DNA of 64,000 nt from Hyphomonadaceae bacterium (GCA_016791365.1 JAEUMT010000026.1:54284-118283), one strand, 5' to 3'; counted from the stretch's first letter, positions 17,665 through 25,943 are shown. The notes: generated by a model from the letters alone, not told the origin. Made by a program: numbers and translations.

Positions 17665-17825
17665 CGGGCGGTTTCTGCGGCGTTCGAGAGGCGCTTTCAT
17701 CCCTGGGACCGTATCATCTCTCTCGGGAGCTGGCTCTGTCGCGGACCCTGGTCTGCAGCACCTGGCGCCCACCTAGTACGCTAGGGTTCGAGTGGATGAG
17801 CAATCCTTACGGCGCATGTGGTGCC
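17665..17825 (+). ncRNA. ssrS: candidate 6S RNA
   Basis: In many proteobacteria 6S RNA lies exactly between zapA and the 5-formyl-THF cyclo-ligase gene, and a roughly 180-base non-coding stretch fills that position here. It contains self-complementary pieces (TCATCC near 17697 with GGATGA near 17794, and a GC-rich centre around CCTGGGACC and ACCCTGG). 6S RNA imitates an open promoter and holds RNA polymerase in stationary phase. The ends are estimates; the call rests mainly on gene order. Confidence 0.55.
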
Positions 17826-17844
17826 GCCCAACCACCTTTGTTTT

Positions 17845-18057
17845 CTTCCCCCGCGTGCGGGGGAAGTGGATCGCGCGAAGCGCGAGACGAAGGGGGCAGC
17901 GTGGGCGCCCCCCACACCGAAGCAGGCACCACCCCCCCACCAGGGGGGGCGCACAGAGGGGGGGGGGGAGGGGGACGGGGCGCCGCGCGCGACGAGGGGG
18001 GCCGCGTCGCCCCCTCAGTCAGCTTCGCTGACAGCTCCCCCGCATGCGGGGGAGCAA
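17845..18057 (+). repeat. multi-hairpin intergenic repeat, copy 1
   Basis: Together with the ncRNA region, this repeat fills the largest gap between genes (17635-18070). The order is: hairpin CTTCCCCCGC/GCGGGGGAAG; a short CGCGAAGCGCG stem; GAAGGGGGC; a variable C- and G-run-rich centre; GCCCCCTCAGTCAGC; GCTGACAG; and a last hairpin CTCCCCCGC/GCGGGGGAG followed by CAAA. The same modules appear at 44657-44799 and, inverted, at 45917-46039. The centre of this copy is longer and contains a run of 12 G. Confidence 0.85.
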
Positions 18058-18070
18058 AGTGCGCGGCGTC

Positions 18071-18676
18071 ATGACTCCCACCGAACTCGAAGCCGCGAAA
18101 GCTGACGCGCGCATGCTGATGCGGGCCGAGCGCAATGCGGTCGAGCCGCGTGACGCCGCGATCAAGCTGATCGAGAACTTCCCGCTCGAACTGGCGAAGC
18201 TTTCACCGGTCGCCGGCTATTGGCCCGTTGGCGGCGAGATTGATGGGCGGCCGTTGTTGGCGGCGCTGGCGAAAGCCGGCCGCACCGTGGCGCTACCGCG
18301 TATGGAGAGCCGCGCCGGTCCCGCGCGTTTCCTGCAATGGCGCGGCAGCGAGACCTTGCGTGCGGACGCGTTTGGCGTGCCGTCGCCGCCGCCCGATGGC
18401 GCCGATCTCAGCCCGCGCTTGTTTCTTGTTCCGCTGCTCGCGTTCGATCGCGCCGGCCGGCGCCTCGGCCAAGGCGGCGGCCACTATGACCGCATCATCT
18501 CGCTCTACCGCGCCCATGGCGCGATCGCCGTTGGCTTGGCCTATGCGGAGCAGGAGATGGGCGTAGTGCCCACAGGTCCGCACGACGCGCATTTGGATTG
18601 GGTTGTGACGCCACGAGAAGCGATCCGGTGTGGGCGCGGTGAGGGATTGCGTGGGCGCTCGGCGTCGGACCAATGA
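18071..18676 (+). CDS. fau: 5-formyltetrahydrofolate cyclo-ligase
   Basis: The enzyme uses ATP to convert 5-formyl-THF into 5,10-methenyl-THF. The 201-aa protein has the family motifs GYWPVGGEID, VALPRM, the substrate/ATP loop GQGGGHYDR, and a final AHLDWVVTPRE. The ATG at 18071 lies just after the repeat block; an upstream in-frame start inside the repeat is rejected. The 3' end overlaps the next ORF (ATGA). Confidence 0.93.
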   Translation: MTPTELEAAKADARMLMRAERNAVEPRDAAIKLIENFPLELAKLSPVAGYWPVGGEIDGRPLLAALAKAGRTVALPRMESRAGPARFLQWRGSETLRADAFGVPSPPPDGADLSPRLFLVPLLAFDRAGRRLGQGGGHYDRIISLYRAHGAIAVGLAYAEQEMGVVPTGPHDAHLDWVVTPREAIRCGRGEGLRGRSASDQ

Positions 18677-19169
18677 CGACCATCACGCCTGCCTACGACG
18701 TACTCTACGATGTAACTGTCGCGCCGTTCGAACCCTATCCAGCTTCAATCGTCTTGGCAGGTTTGGGGCTTGGCATGGGGCTTTGGGCCTACATGTATTC
18801 AAAGGAACGTTGGCATCGCGCGCACGCAAACGCGCTAATCGTGCTATCATTGCTTCGGGCGCCGCAGCAAACTGGTCTCTCTGGAGAGGCCATCAACAAC
18901 TTCGATCCGCCTACGCCGCAGGCGACTTTGAGTCCGTCGAAGGCAGAGTGGCGCAATTTCGTCGAGGTCGGCCTGGCTGCGCGGAAGTCACGTTCGTCGT
19001 AAGTGAGCGTGCATTTGTGCTAAAGCCGAGGTGCGAGATATTTGCCGGATACCAAGGTCGCAACATGCCCGACTTGTTGAACAGGTGTGTCCGCGTGGAT
19101 GTCGTCACACTTAGTGCCGGGGCGCGCATCGCCTGGATTGGCACGCGATCCGAAGCGTGCGGCAGCTAG
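18673..19169 (+). pseudogene. frameshifted membrane protein gene
   Basis: Two frames together look like one protein. The first, from ATG 18673 (ATGA overlap with fau), gives about 50 good residues including one membrane helix (SIVLAGLGLGMGLWAYM), then turns into low-quality sequence before its stop at 19002. The other frame, from about 18800-18850 to 19169, gives LRSAYAAGDFESVEGRVAQF and then a beta-rich domain (TFVVSERAFVLKP, GARIAWIG). This two-part layout (membrane helix, then a G-x-x-VEG-x-V-x-x-F domain) is one I recall from intact uncharacterised proteins. A single indel between 18790 and 18870 would join them; it may be a real mutation or a sequencing error. Confidence 0.6.
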
Positions 19170-19180
19170 CGCCAGTCTAA

Positions 19181-20281
19181 CTATTCCCGCACTGCCGCTA
19201 TATCGCTGGCCGCCATCACCGTGCGGCGATGGGGCCGCAGACTAGGGCGCTCGACGTACATAATCTCCTTGCCCGCGCGCTGCAGGCCGAGCTGCAGAAT
19301 GCGATTTAAGAGGTCGGGGTAGGCGAGGCCGTCGTGGAGCGCTGATTGCGCAAGCTCTTCGCTAGACGCGATTTCCGGATTGGGATTGGCCTCGATGAAG
19401 TACGGCGTGCCTTTGGCGTCGAGGCGCAAATCGATGCGTGCGTAGCCGTCAATCTCAAGAACGCGGCAGCAGCGTTTGACCATGTCGCGGATTTTGTTTG
19501 CAAGCGTCGGGCTTAGATCTTCGGCGATGCCGTCAACGACACCGCGCTTCTTTTGGTATTCGACATTGTGCTTCACGTGCTCGGTCGCGATTGGCAGCGT
19601 GCCTGGCGCAAGCGCGGTAAACTTCAGCTCCCAGATCGGCAACGCCTGCAGGCGATCGTTGCCGAGAACGCCGACATAAATCTCACGTCCGTCGATATAC
19701 TGCTCGACGATCGCTGCCGTGCCGAGGCGATCGTGAATGAAGGCGACGCGCTCTTCGAGTTTTTCGTCGTTGTCGACGACGGAGTTCTGCGAAATGCCGG
19801 CTGATGCGTCTTCGGTGACGCTTTTGACGATCAGCGGGAATTTGAGGCGCTTGGGGCGTTTCACCTTGCGTCCCATCGGCACGACCAGAAAGGCCGGCGT
19901 CGGGATGTTGTGATACTTCATGATCTTCTTCGACAGGTCCTTGCCCTGCGACAGCATCTGCCCGCGCGGGCCGCAGCCCGTGTAGGGGACCTTTAGAAGT
20001 TCGAGGAAGCTCGCGACGTGCTGGCAGTAGAGCGTGTCGCCGTGAAACTGATCCAGCAGGTTGAAGACGATGTCGGGCCTAAACGTATCGACGGCATCGC
20101 GCAGCGGCGACAGATCGAACTGGAGGCCGAGGCCTTGCACTTCATGGCCGCTTGCGCGCAGCGTCGTGAAGACGTCCCATTCGGTCTTGCACGCGTATAT
20201 TTCTTTTTCGCTGAGGCCCTCTAGCGTGTCCGGCGGTAGTTGATCCGGGCGGCAGATAACGAGGACGCGCAGGCTCTTCAT
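19181..20281 (-). CDS. ATP-grasp ligase, D-Ala-D-Ala ligase-like
   Basis: A 366-aa ATP-grasp enzyme that would join a carboxylate to an amine using ATP. The N-terminal preATP-grasp part is residues 1-115. Lys153 in FPLIVKSV and the adenine-binding EQYIDGREIYVG (193-204) are present, and the Mg-binding IDLRL (283-287) and FIEANPNPEI (295-304) are intact. It resembles D-alanine-D-alanine ligase but lacks its early EHG motif and stands away from mur/fts genes, so the substrate is probably another peptide or amino acid. It is translated after the metallopeptidase gene with a 4-base overlap. Confidence 0.87.
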   Translation of the reverse strand: MKSLRVLVICRPDQLPPDTLEGLSEKEIYACKTEWDVFTTLRASGHEVQGLGLQFDLSPLRDAVDTFRPDIVFNLLDQFHGDTLYCQHVASFLELLKVPYTGCGPRGQMLSQGKDLSKKIMKYHNIPTPAFLVVPMGRKVKRPKRLKFPLIVKSVTEDASAGISQNSVVDNDEKLEERVAFIHDRLGTAAIVEQYIDGREIYVGVLGNDRLQALPIWELKFTALAPGTLPIATEHVKHNVEYQKKRGVVDGIAEDLSPTLANKIRDMVKRCCRVLEIDGYARIDLRLDAKGTPYFIEANPNPEIASSEELAQSALHDGLAYPDLLNRILQLGLQRAGKEIMYVERPSLRPHRRTVMAASDIAAVRE

Positions 20282-21333
20282 ACGGCGAACCAGTGGCGCC
20301 GGGTTGCCAGGTAATGCGTATGTATCGCTTTGGAACTCAGCATCGCCGTGATTTCAGCCCGCACCGTTGTTTCCCCACGTGGCGAGCGGAGTTTCAGCGC
20401 ATTGCAACGCGAGATCATGTCGTCGATCGCTGCATTGAGCGCGAGAGGAAACTCGCCCGTCCGCTTCGCCACGGCCCGGATAATCCGCGCCCGATTCTTA
20501 CGAATGATTGAACTTGCTTGAGGCGCGTTCATCTTTCGCGCGTCCTCGGGAAACATCTTGCGCAATTCGCGATCAAAAACTGTGGGTGTTTCGATGGCGT
20601 AGCGTTCGCGCTTGGCTGCGTAGTGTTCGCCGAGCGTGATCCTGTGCTTGGAAACTGGATCGACTTCAAAACGTTTTTGCGCCGCGGGTTTTTCACCGGC
20701 GATTTCCGCCATGAGTTCGTCGATGTATTCAAGCTTCTCCAACGCCTTCGGCCATGCCGCGTAGCGCTTCTTCCAATTCGAACGCGGCGTCAGCCAGACA
20801 GCGAACGTCTCGGCGAAATCCTCGTCGGGATGGCACTGCGCGTACCAGCGGCGCAAATGCTGCACGTGCTTCTTGCTGCTTGGATCGGGCCGGTAATGAT
20901 CGGGGTAGGGAGCGCTGGCGCGGCCGAAGAGCCGCTGGAAGCGTTTGCGCTTGTGAAGGCCGAACGCGTACTCCACGACGTGACCGGCTTCGTGCCGCAG
21001 CAATTGCATGCACTCGCGCCGCGTGCCGCCCTCGACTTCGAGCATCATCTTGCGTTCAAGCCGGCGCAGGCGCGGATGCGCGAGGTAGAATGGGAAGGCG
21101 ATGCCCGGCGTCTCGGGCGGGCTGAACCATTCGTCCGAGATCCATCCGTGAATCTTGATCTTGAGGCCGCGTTTACGCAATTCGTCGTTCACGTCAGCCA
21201 GGCAATCGGCCAGCCAGGTGCCCTCAAGGCGAACCTTCAGGTTCTTCAGGGGTAGCTCCAGCAGGTCTGCCTCCTGGAGATCGGTCCAGCGCGCGGTTTC
21301 TGCGCGCCCGGACCCACGCCGCGCTTTGCTCAT
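20278..21333 (-). CDS. putative zinc metallopeptidase (HExxH)
   Basis: A 351-aa cytoplasmic protein with HEAGH at residues 114-118 and, 50-60 residues on, HPDEDFAETFAVWL, which offers the downstream Glu ligand of a gluzincin-like site. The layout resembles the putative zinc-binding metallopeptidases of the Peptidase_Mx kind. Basic C-terminal residues 250-350 form helices of unknown role. It has no signal peptide. It is the first gene of a two-gene unit with the ATP-grasp ligase (ATGA overlap at 20278-20281), suggesting one enzyme makes a peptide bond and the other cuts it. Confidence 0.8.
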   Translation of the reverse strand: MSKARRGSGRAETARWTDLQEADLLELPLKNLKVRLEGTWLADCLADVNDELRKRGLKIKIHGWISDEWFSPPETPGIAFPFYLAHPRLRRLERKMMLEVEGGTRRECMQLLRHEAGHVVEYAFGLHKRKRFQRLFGRASAPYPDHYRPDPSSKKHVQHLRRWYAQCHPDEDFAETFAVWLTPRSNWKKRYAAWPKALEKLEYIDELMAEIAGEKPAAQKRFEVDPVSKHRITLGEHYAAKRERYAIETPTVFDRELRKMFPEDARKMNAPQASSIIRKNRARIIRAVAKRTGEFPLALNAAIDDMISRCNALKLRSPRGETTVRAEITAMLSSKAIHTHYLATRRHWFAV

Positions 21334-21443
21334 GGAAGCTCAATTCCATGATTGCGCCCTGGGTTGCAAACGTCATCGGCGAAACATCCCAAAGCGCCGC
21401 AGCGGCTTGAGCCGGGAGGGCTGCCCGGCTAGTACCCGGCCCC

Positions 21444-22190
21444 ATGGCAGGCCATTCAAAATTCGCGAACATCCAGCACCGCAAGGGCGGGCAGGATAAA
21501 AAGCGCGCCCAGATGTTCACCAAGATCGCCCGTGAAATTCAGGCGGCGGTGAAACTCGGCGGCACCGACCCGAACGCCAACCCAAGGCTCTATCGCGCCA
21601 TGGCGTCCGGCCGGGCCGTGAACATGCCCAAGGACAACATTCAGCGCGCCATCGACAAAGGCGGCGGCGCCGGCGCCGAAACCCTGGACGAAATCCGCTA
21701 TGAGGGCTTTGGCCCCGGCGGCATCGGCGTCATCGTCGAGTGCCTGACAGATAACAAGAACCGCACCGCCGGCGAAGTCCGCGCGGCGTTCGCCAAGAAC
21801 GGCGGCAATTTGGGTGAATCGAATTCGGTTTCGAACGCGTGGCGCAAGGTCGGCGAAGTCCGCTATCCGATGACCGCCGCCAGCGAGAACGCAATGCTGG
21901 AAGCGGCGATCGAGGCCGGGGCCGACGATTGCGTGGTCGAAGCCGAGCAGCATGTCATCACGTGCGAGATGAACGCGCTTGCGCCGGTCTCGCAGGGGCT
22001 TGCCAGGAAATTCGGCGATCCGGCCAGCGCCAAGTTCGTCTGGCGCACCGATATCGCCATTCCGGTGGAAGGTGACGGCGCCGAGACGCTGATGAAACTG
22101 CTCGATCAGCTCGACGACCTGGACGATGTGCAGGACGTCTATTCCAACGAAGACATCAGCGATGAGGAACTCGCGCGCCTGAGTGGCTAA
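21444..22190 (+). CDS. yebC: YebC/PmpR family protein
   Basis: A 248-aa protein starting MAGHSKFANIQHRKGGQDKK, the near-invariant YebC opening, with YEGFGPGGIGVIVECLTDNKNRT in the middle. YebC proteins are described both as DNA-binding regulators and, more recently, as factors that help ribosomes pass proline-rich stretches. It is monocistronic and divergent from the metallopeptidase unit. In other genomes it often sits beside ruvC; here it does not. Confidence 0.95.
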   Translation: MAGHSKFANIQHRKGGQDKKRAQMFTKIAREIQAAVKLGGTDPNANPRLYRAMASGRAVNMPKDNIQRAIDKGGGAGAETLDEIRYEGFGPGGIGVIVECLTDNKNRTAGEVRAAFAKNGGNLGESNSVSNAWRKVGEVRYPMTAASENAMLEAAIEAGADDCVVEAEQHVITCEMNALAPVSQGLARKFGDPASAKFVWRTDIAIPVEGDGAETLMKLLDQLDDLDDVQDVYSNEDISDEELARLSG

Positions 22191-22315
22191 TTCGCCACAT
22201 CCTCCTGCCAACCCCGCAATATGCGGTTTCTGTTGCACATTATCTCGCGCGCGACGCGTATTAGCGCCGACGACTCGGCGGTAGTATGCGGTGCATTCTG
22301 GCTGGAGACACTCGC

Positions 22316-23080
22316 ATGAGAAAGCTCACCTTGCTCGCCGCCGCCGCGGCGTTGATGACTGCTACCCCTGCCGCCGCCGAGGGCTATCTCGGCGTCCAAT
22401 ACAATGACGTGGACGAAGAGGTTTTCGGCTTGGACGTCGAGAACGAGTCTTGGAAGGCCGAGGGCGCTTGGGGTTGGAATAACGGCAATTGGGGCGCGCA
22501 AGTTGGCGCGGCCTTTGGAAGTGTCGATACGTCGGGCGGTGATGAAGATTACACCACGCTTGAGGGACACCTCTACTGGCAGTCCGGGTCTTGGCGCGTT
22601 GGCGGCTTCGCGACCAATTGGGATTTCGCGTCGCAACAGGAGAACGCCTACGGCGTCGAAGGCATGTACGATTTCGGCGAGCAGTGGAACGTTTCGGCCA
22701 GCTACGCCGTAGGCGATAGCGACGTCATCACCGATCTTGATACGACCTATGCGCTGCTCGGCGGCAATTTCTATCTCACGCCGGATGTGCGCTTTGGCGT
22801 CAACATCGGCCAAGGTGAGATCGAATCCACCGGCGGCACGGCTGATCTCGAAAGCTACGGCCTCAACACCGAATTCAAGCTGTGGTCGGCGCCGGTCAGC
22901 GTTACGCTTGCGTACGATCATTTCGAAACGGATGACCCGGCCCCGTTCACTTTTGGCTCGGATGTCGTTCAGGTTGGCGCGCGCTGGAATTTTGGCGGCG
23001 GCACTCTGCGTGAGCGCAACAACGCGACGCCGTTTGAGGCGATGACGCACTGGGGCGCGCGCCTCATCGGGACGTACTAA
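22316..23080 (+). CDS. porin-like outer membrane beta-barrel protein
   Basis: A 254-aa protein with a signal peptide (basic start, hydrophobic core, TPAAAEG cleavage region near residue 22) and then alternating aromatic/polar strands such as GYLGVQYNDVD, GHLYWQSGSWRVGGFATNW, FYLTPDVRFGVNIGQG and DVVQVGARWNFGG. This is a small barrel of perhaps 10-12 strands. GGAG lies 8 bases before the ATG at 22316. A strong hairpin terminator follows. The substrate is unknown. Confidence 0.78.
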   Translation: MRKLTLLAAAAALMTATPAAAEGYLGVQYNDVDEEVFGLDVENESWKAEGAWGWNNGNWGAQVGAAFGSVDTSGGDEDYTTLEGHLYWQSGSWRVGGFATNWDFASQQENAYGVEGMYDFGEQWNVSASYAVGDSDVITDLDTTYALLGGNFYLTPDVRFGVNIGQGEIESTGGTADLESYGLNTEFKLWSAPVSVTLAYDHFETDDPAPFTFGSDVVQVGARWNFGGGTLRERNNATPFEAMTHWGARLIGTY

Positions 23081-23103
23081 GCTTCTCGCATATCGTTCTG
23101 CCG

Positions 23104-23136
23104 CGGGCCGCTAGCGATAGCGGCCCGTTTGCGTTT
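23104..23136 (+). terminator. terminator of the porin-like gene
   Basis: A perfect 10-base stem CGGGCCGCTA/TAGCGGCCCG with a GCGA tetraloop, followed by TTTGCGTTT. It lies between convergent genes. Confidence 0.85.
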
Positions 23137-23357
23137 CATTGCGCGGCGAAATAGACGCTGACATTGTGGGCGAAGTTCCAGATTTGCGGAACGGCAAAGC
23201 CTATGGCGGCCGCCCAGAAGACAGCCGTGACAATGGCGGCGATCCGGCCCCATGCGGTGCGGCGGCCTATGATCTCGTATTTAGCGTCGATGATCTTCGC
23301 GCCGACGCGCATCGGGGCGCGGCTTTCACGCAAGCGGATTGTTTGCGGGCGGCTCAT
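23136..23357 (-). CDS. small single-pass membrane protein
   Basis: A 73-aa protein with a basic N-terminal half (RPQTIRLRESRAPMRVG) and one hydrophobic helix at about residues 37-57, ending HNVSVYFAAQ. No family was recognised. It is convergent with the porin-like gene and ends at that gene's terminator. Confidence 0.5.
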   Translation of the reverse strand: MSRPQTIRLRESRAPMRVGAKIIDAKYEIIGRRTAWGRIAAIVTAVFWAAAIGFAVPQIWNFAHNVSVYFAAQ

Positions 23358-23447
23358 ACGCGTTTGGATCGCCGAACAACGCGGCCAGGATATGGCAAAG
23401 CCGCCAATGCTTGCGCATCGGCGGCTCCGCTTTGCAGTACGGGCAGC

Positions 23448-24029
23448 TTAGCCGCGGCCGCGGCGGTTGCGGCGATCCCAGTCCGTCAGCGACGCTTCAA
23501 GGCGCGCATCCAGACGGTCGAAGCGGCGGTCGAGATCGCGACGTTCCTCGAAGCTGAGGCCGTTGCGGCGATAGCGCGATTCAAGCGCCGCGATCTCGCT
23601 GAACTCGGCGCGGAGTCTGTACGCCTCGCGGCGATTCAGCGCGCCGTTGCGAATGCCGCGATCAATGCGGTTGTCGAGCTGACGCTGACGCTGGTTGATC
23701 GGCTGCCAATTGTCGCGGTCCTGCCGGTCGTTGCGCTCATAGCGAATTTGCGAGCTCAGGCGATCGAAGCGGTTGTCGAGGTCGCGGCGCTCGGAGTCGG
23801 ACAGGCCGTAGCTTGAACGATAGTGCGCTTCGAGGCGCGCGAGGTCGTTGAATTCGCCGCGCAGACGAACAGCTTCGCCGCGCGTCAGCGAACCATTGCG
23901 AACGCCGGCGTCAATGCGCGCGTCAAGATTGGCCTGGCGCTGGTTGATGCTTTGCCAGCTTTGCGCGGACGCAGGGGCGGCGACGGCGAGCGCGCTCGCG
24001 GCGACGGCCATTGCAAGAAACTTTTTCAT
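23448..24029 (-). CDS. periplasmic protein with two internal repeats
   Basis: A 193-aa protein with a clear signal peptide (MKKFLAMAVAAS to APASAQS, cleavage near residue 22). The mature part is two copies of an approximately 85-residue unit: each starts W(Q)(S/P)INQRQ, continues LD(A/N)RID.G(V/I)RNG.L.R.EA.RLR.EF..(L/I)A.LE..YR, then (S).(E)RRDLD.RFDRL. The content is very rich in Arg and Asp with alternating charges, predicted helical. AAGGAAGG precedes the ATG. The function is unknown; similar repeat proteins are common in this lineage as stand-alone periplasmic proteins. Confidence 0.8.
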   Translation of the reverse strand: MKKFLAMAVAASALAVAAPASAQSWQSINQRQANLDARIDAGVRNGSLTRGEAVRLRGEFNDLARLEAHYRSSYGLSDSERRDLDNRFDRLSSQIRYERNDRQDRDNWQPINQRQRQLDNRIDRGIRNGALNRREAYRLRAEFSEIAALESRYRRNGLSFEERRDLDRRFDRLDARLEASLTDWDRRNRRGRG

Positions 24030-24255
24030 AGTACCTTCCTTAGTGCGTTGTGCGGGCCATTCGGCCTCGTGGTTTCAAATCCGCCGCGTCAGCATCGTTC
24101 CGTAGGAACATGAGCCAAGCTGTCGCGACGTCCTGGTTCCCGGGCTGTTGCCAATTTATGTCGAACCATTCATAGCGACACATCTCGACAAAGTTCCGGG
24201 CCTCAGTTTGCGAATATCGCGCACACGCTCTGAACCTACGCTGATGGAGTGCTTC

Positions 24256-25251
24256 ATGAATTCGGGCGATCTCGTCGTTGTTTTCGGCGGTTCCGGTTTC
24301 ATTGGAAAACAAGTCGTTCGCGCGCTCGCGCGGCGGGGGTATCGCGTGCGCATTGCAATGCGGCGTCCGCATCTTGGCGCTGAACTGCGCGTCATGGGCG
24401 ATGTCGGCCAAGTGCAGCTTGTGCAAGCGAACGTGCGCTTTCCGGAGTCGATCGATGCGGCGCTCGATGAAGCGGATGCCGTGGTCAATCTCGTGTCAAC
24501 GATGTTTGAAGGCGGCAAGCAAACGTTCGAGACCCTGAACGTTGAAGGCGCGCAACTGATCGCCGAAGCCGCGGCGAAGCGCGGCATCAAGCGCGTCGTG
24601 CAAATGTCGGCGCTCGGCGCGGGGCCGAAGGGTTCTCGGTATGCGCGCAGCAAGTATCGCGGCGAACGCGCGGTGTTGGCGGCGGCGCCGACCGCGACCA
24701 TATTGCGTCCTTCAATCGTGTTCGGCCCCGAAGATGCGTTCTTCAACCGCTTCGCCGAGATGGCCCGTAACCCGTTCTTGCACGGCATGGCCGGCGCGGT
24801 GCCTTTGATCGGCGGCGGCAAAACGAGGTTTCAACCGATCTTCGTAGGCGATGTCGCGGACGCGGTGGTTGCGGCGCTTGGGCAACGCGGGGCCCAGGGG
24901 CGTGTGTACGAACTCGGTGGTCCGCGGACATACACATTCAAACAATTGATCGACTACATTTGTGAAGAGACCAACCGGAGCGCCGTGCGCGTGCCGTTGC
25001 CGTTCTTTGTCGCGCACCCGATTGGTCTTCTCGTGAACGCCGTGTTCTCGGTATTGCCCTTCGATCCCCCGTTGACAGGCGATCAAGTGACGTCGCTGCG
25101 GCGCGACAACGTCGTCGGCATCGACAAGGACGCGCTGACGATTCAGGATCTCGGCGTCGGTCCCTTGGAAACCGTCGAGGCGATTGCGCCGGGCTATTTG
25201 TGGCGCTTCCGCCCGTACGGACAATTCCAAACCAGGCAGAACCCCGCTTGA
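24256..25251 (+). CDS. NDUFA9-like NAD(P)-binding protein
   Basis: A 331-aa atypical short-chain dehydrogenase/reductase. The nucleotide-binding motif VFGGSGFIGKQVVRAL is at the N-terminus, followed by RRP (a phosphate-binding Arg pair), an active-site-like YARSKYRGE, and LRPSIVFGPEDAFFNRFAEM, which is characteristic of the complex I NDUFA9 group. In alphaproteobacteria such proteins are treated as complex I-associated, but no nuo genes are nearby. The ATG at 24256 has GGAG six bases before it; the longer ORF is not supported. Confidence 0.88.
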   Translation: MNSGDLVVVFGGSGFIGKQVVRALARRGYRVRIAMRRPHLGAELRVMGDVGQVQLVQANVRFPESIDAALDEADAVVNLVSTMFEGGKQTFETLNVEGAQLIAEAAAKRGIKRVVQMSALGAGPKGSRYARSKYRGERAVLAAAPTATILRPSIVFGPEDAFFNRFAEMARNPFLHGMAGAVPLIGGGKTRFQPIFVGDVADAVVAALGQRGAQGRVYELGGPRTYTFKQLIDYICEETNRSAVRVPLPFFVAHPIGLLVNAVFSVLPFDPPLTGDQVTSLRRDNVVGIDKDALTIQDLGVGPLETVEAIAPGYLWRFRPYGQFQTRQNPA

Positions 25252-25943
25252 GCGGGCGATTCTGGCCGATCGCGACGATCGTAACCGGCGTCGCAACGCT
25301 CGCGATTTCCGTCGCGTTTGGATTCTTGCCGGAAGTGACTGCCGCTGGGCCGTGTATGGCGCGTGGCGCTGTCGTGCAGTTCGAGTTCGCGCGCAATATG
25401 GGCGACCTGATCGCGATCTTCGGGGAGCCGGATCACGCATGCCGGCCGCTCGTTGTCGGCGCCATGGATGCTGTGAACCGGCTGGACGTGATGGCGTTCA
25501 TTCCGATTTACACGCTGTTCTGCATCTGCGCGGCGTTGCTCCTGGCCGACGGTGTGTGGCGGCGGCCGCTGGTGGTCATGGCTGTTGGCGCTGCGTTGAT
25601 CGCTGCCGTTGCGGATTATCTTGAAACCTTCAGTCTGCTTGGCATCACACAGGTGCTCGATACGCCTGGGCAATTGCTGCAATACTCGCAGCTCGGCGCG
25701 TGGACGAAGTTTGTATTGTTGGCGGCGCACGCTGTGTTCTGTGCCGGCATTTGCTATACGAACGACAAGCAGCGGCTTATTCTCGGCACGCTGCTGATGT
25801 TGCCGCCTTTTGGCGTCGCTGCCGCGGCCTACGACCACATCAATCTGTCGAACGTGATGGCGCTGGCATTTGCACTCGCATGGAGTGCGCTCCTCGCGAT
25901 GGCGGTCGTCAGCGTGGTTCGGGCAAGAGGTGCTCAGGCATAA
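25248..25943 (+). CDS. polytopic membrane protein, unknown family
   Basis: About 231 aa if read from the TTG at 25248, which overlaps the NDUFA9-like stop as TTGA; an ATG-less longer frame begins at 25200, so the start is unsure. It has about six hydrophobic helices, with an early extracytoplasmic loop carrying two Cys and ending in RARGAQA. No family was recognised. The overlap suggests co-translation with the NDUFA9-like protein. Confidence 0.65.
   Translation: MSGRFWPIATIVTGVATLAISVAFGFLPEVTAAGPCMARGAVVQFEFARNMGDLIAIFGEPDHACRPLVVGAMDAVNRLDVMAFIPIYTLFCICAALLLADGVWRRPLVVMAVGAALIAAVADYLETFSLLGITQVLDTPGQLLQYSQLGAWTKFVLLAAHAVFCAGICYTNDKQRLILGTLLMLPPFGVAAAAYDHINLSNVMALAFALAWSALLAMAVVSVVRARGAQA

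Noticed and set aside
17930..18000. phase-variable poly-G switch
   Set aside because: The run lies in a non-coding repeat and not in a reading frame or a spaced promoter, so on/off switching of a gene is not supported.
18630..19169. single 179-aa gene starting at 18630 inside fau
   Set aside because: Its first 60 residues are an Arg/Cys-rich shadow of fau; only the downstream half looks like protein, which fits a frameshifted gene starting at 18673.
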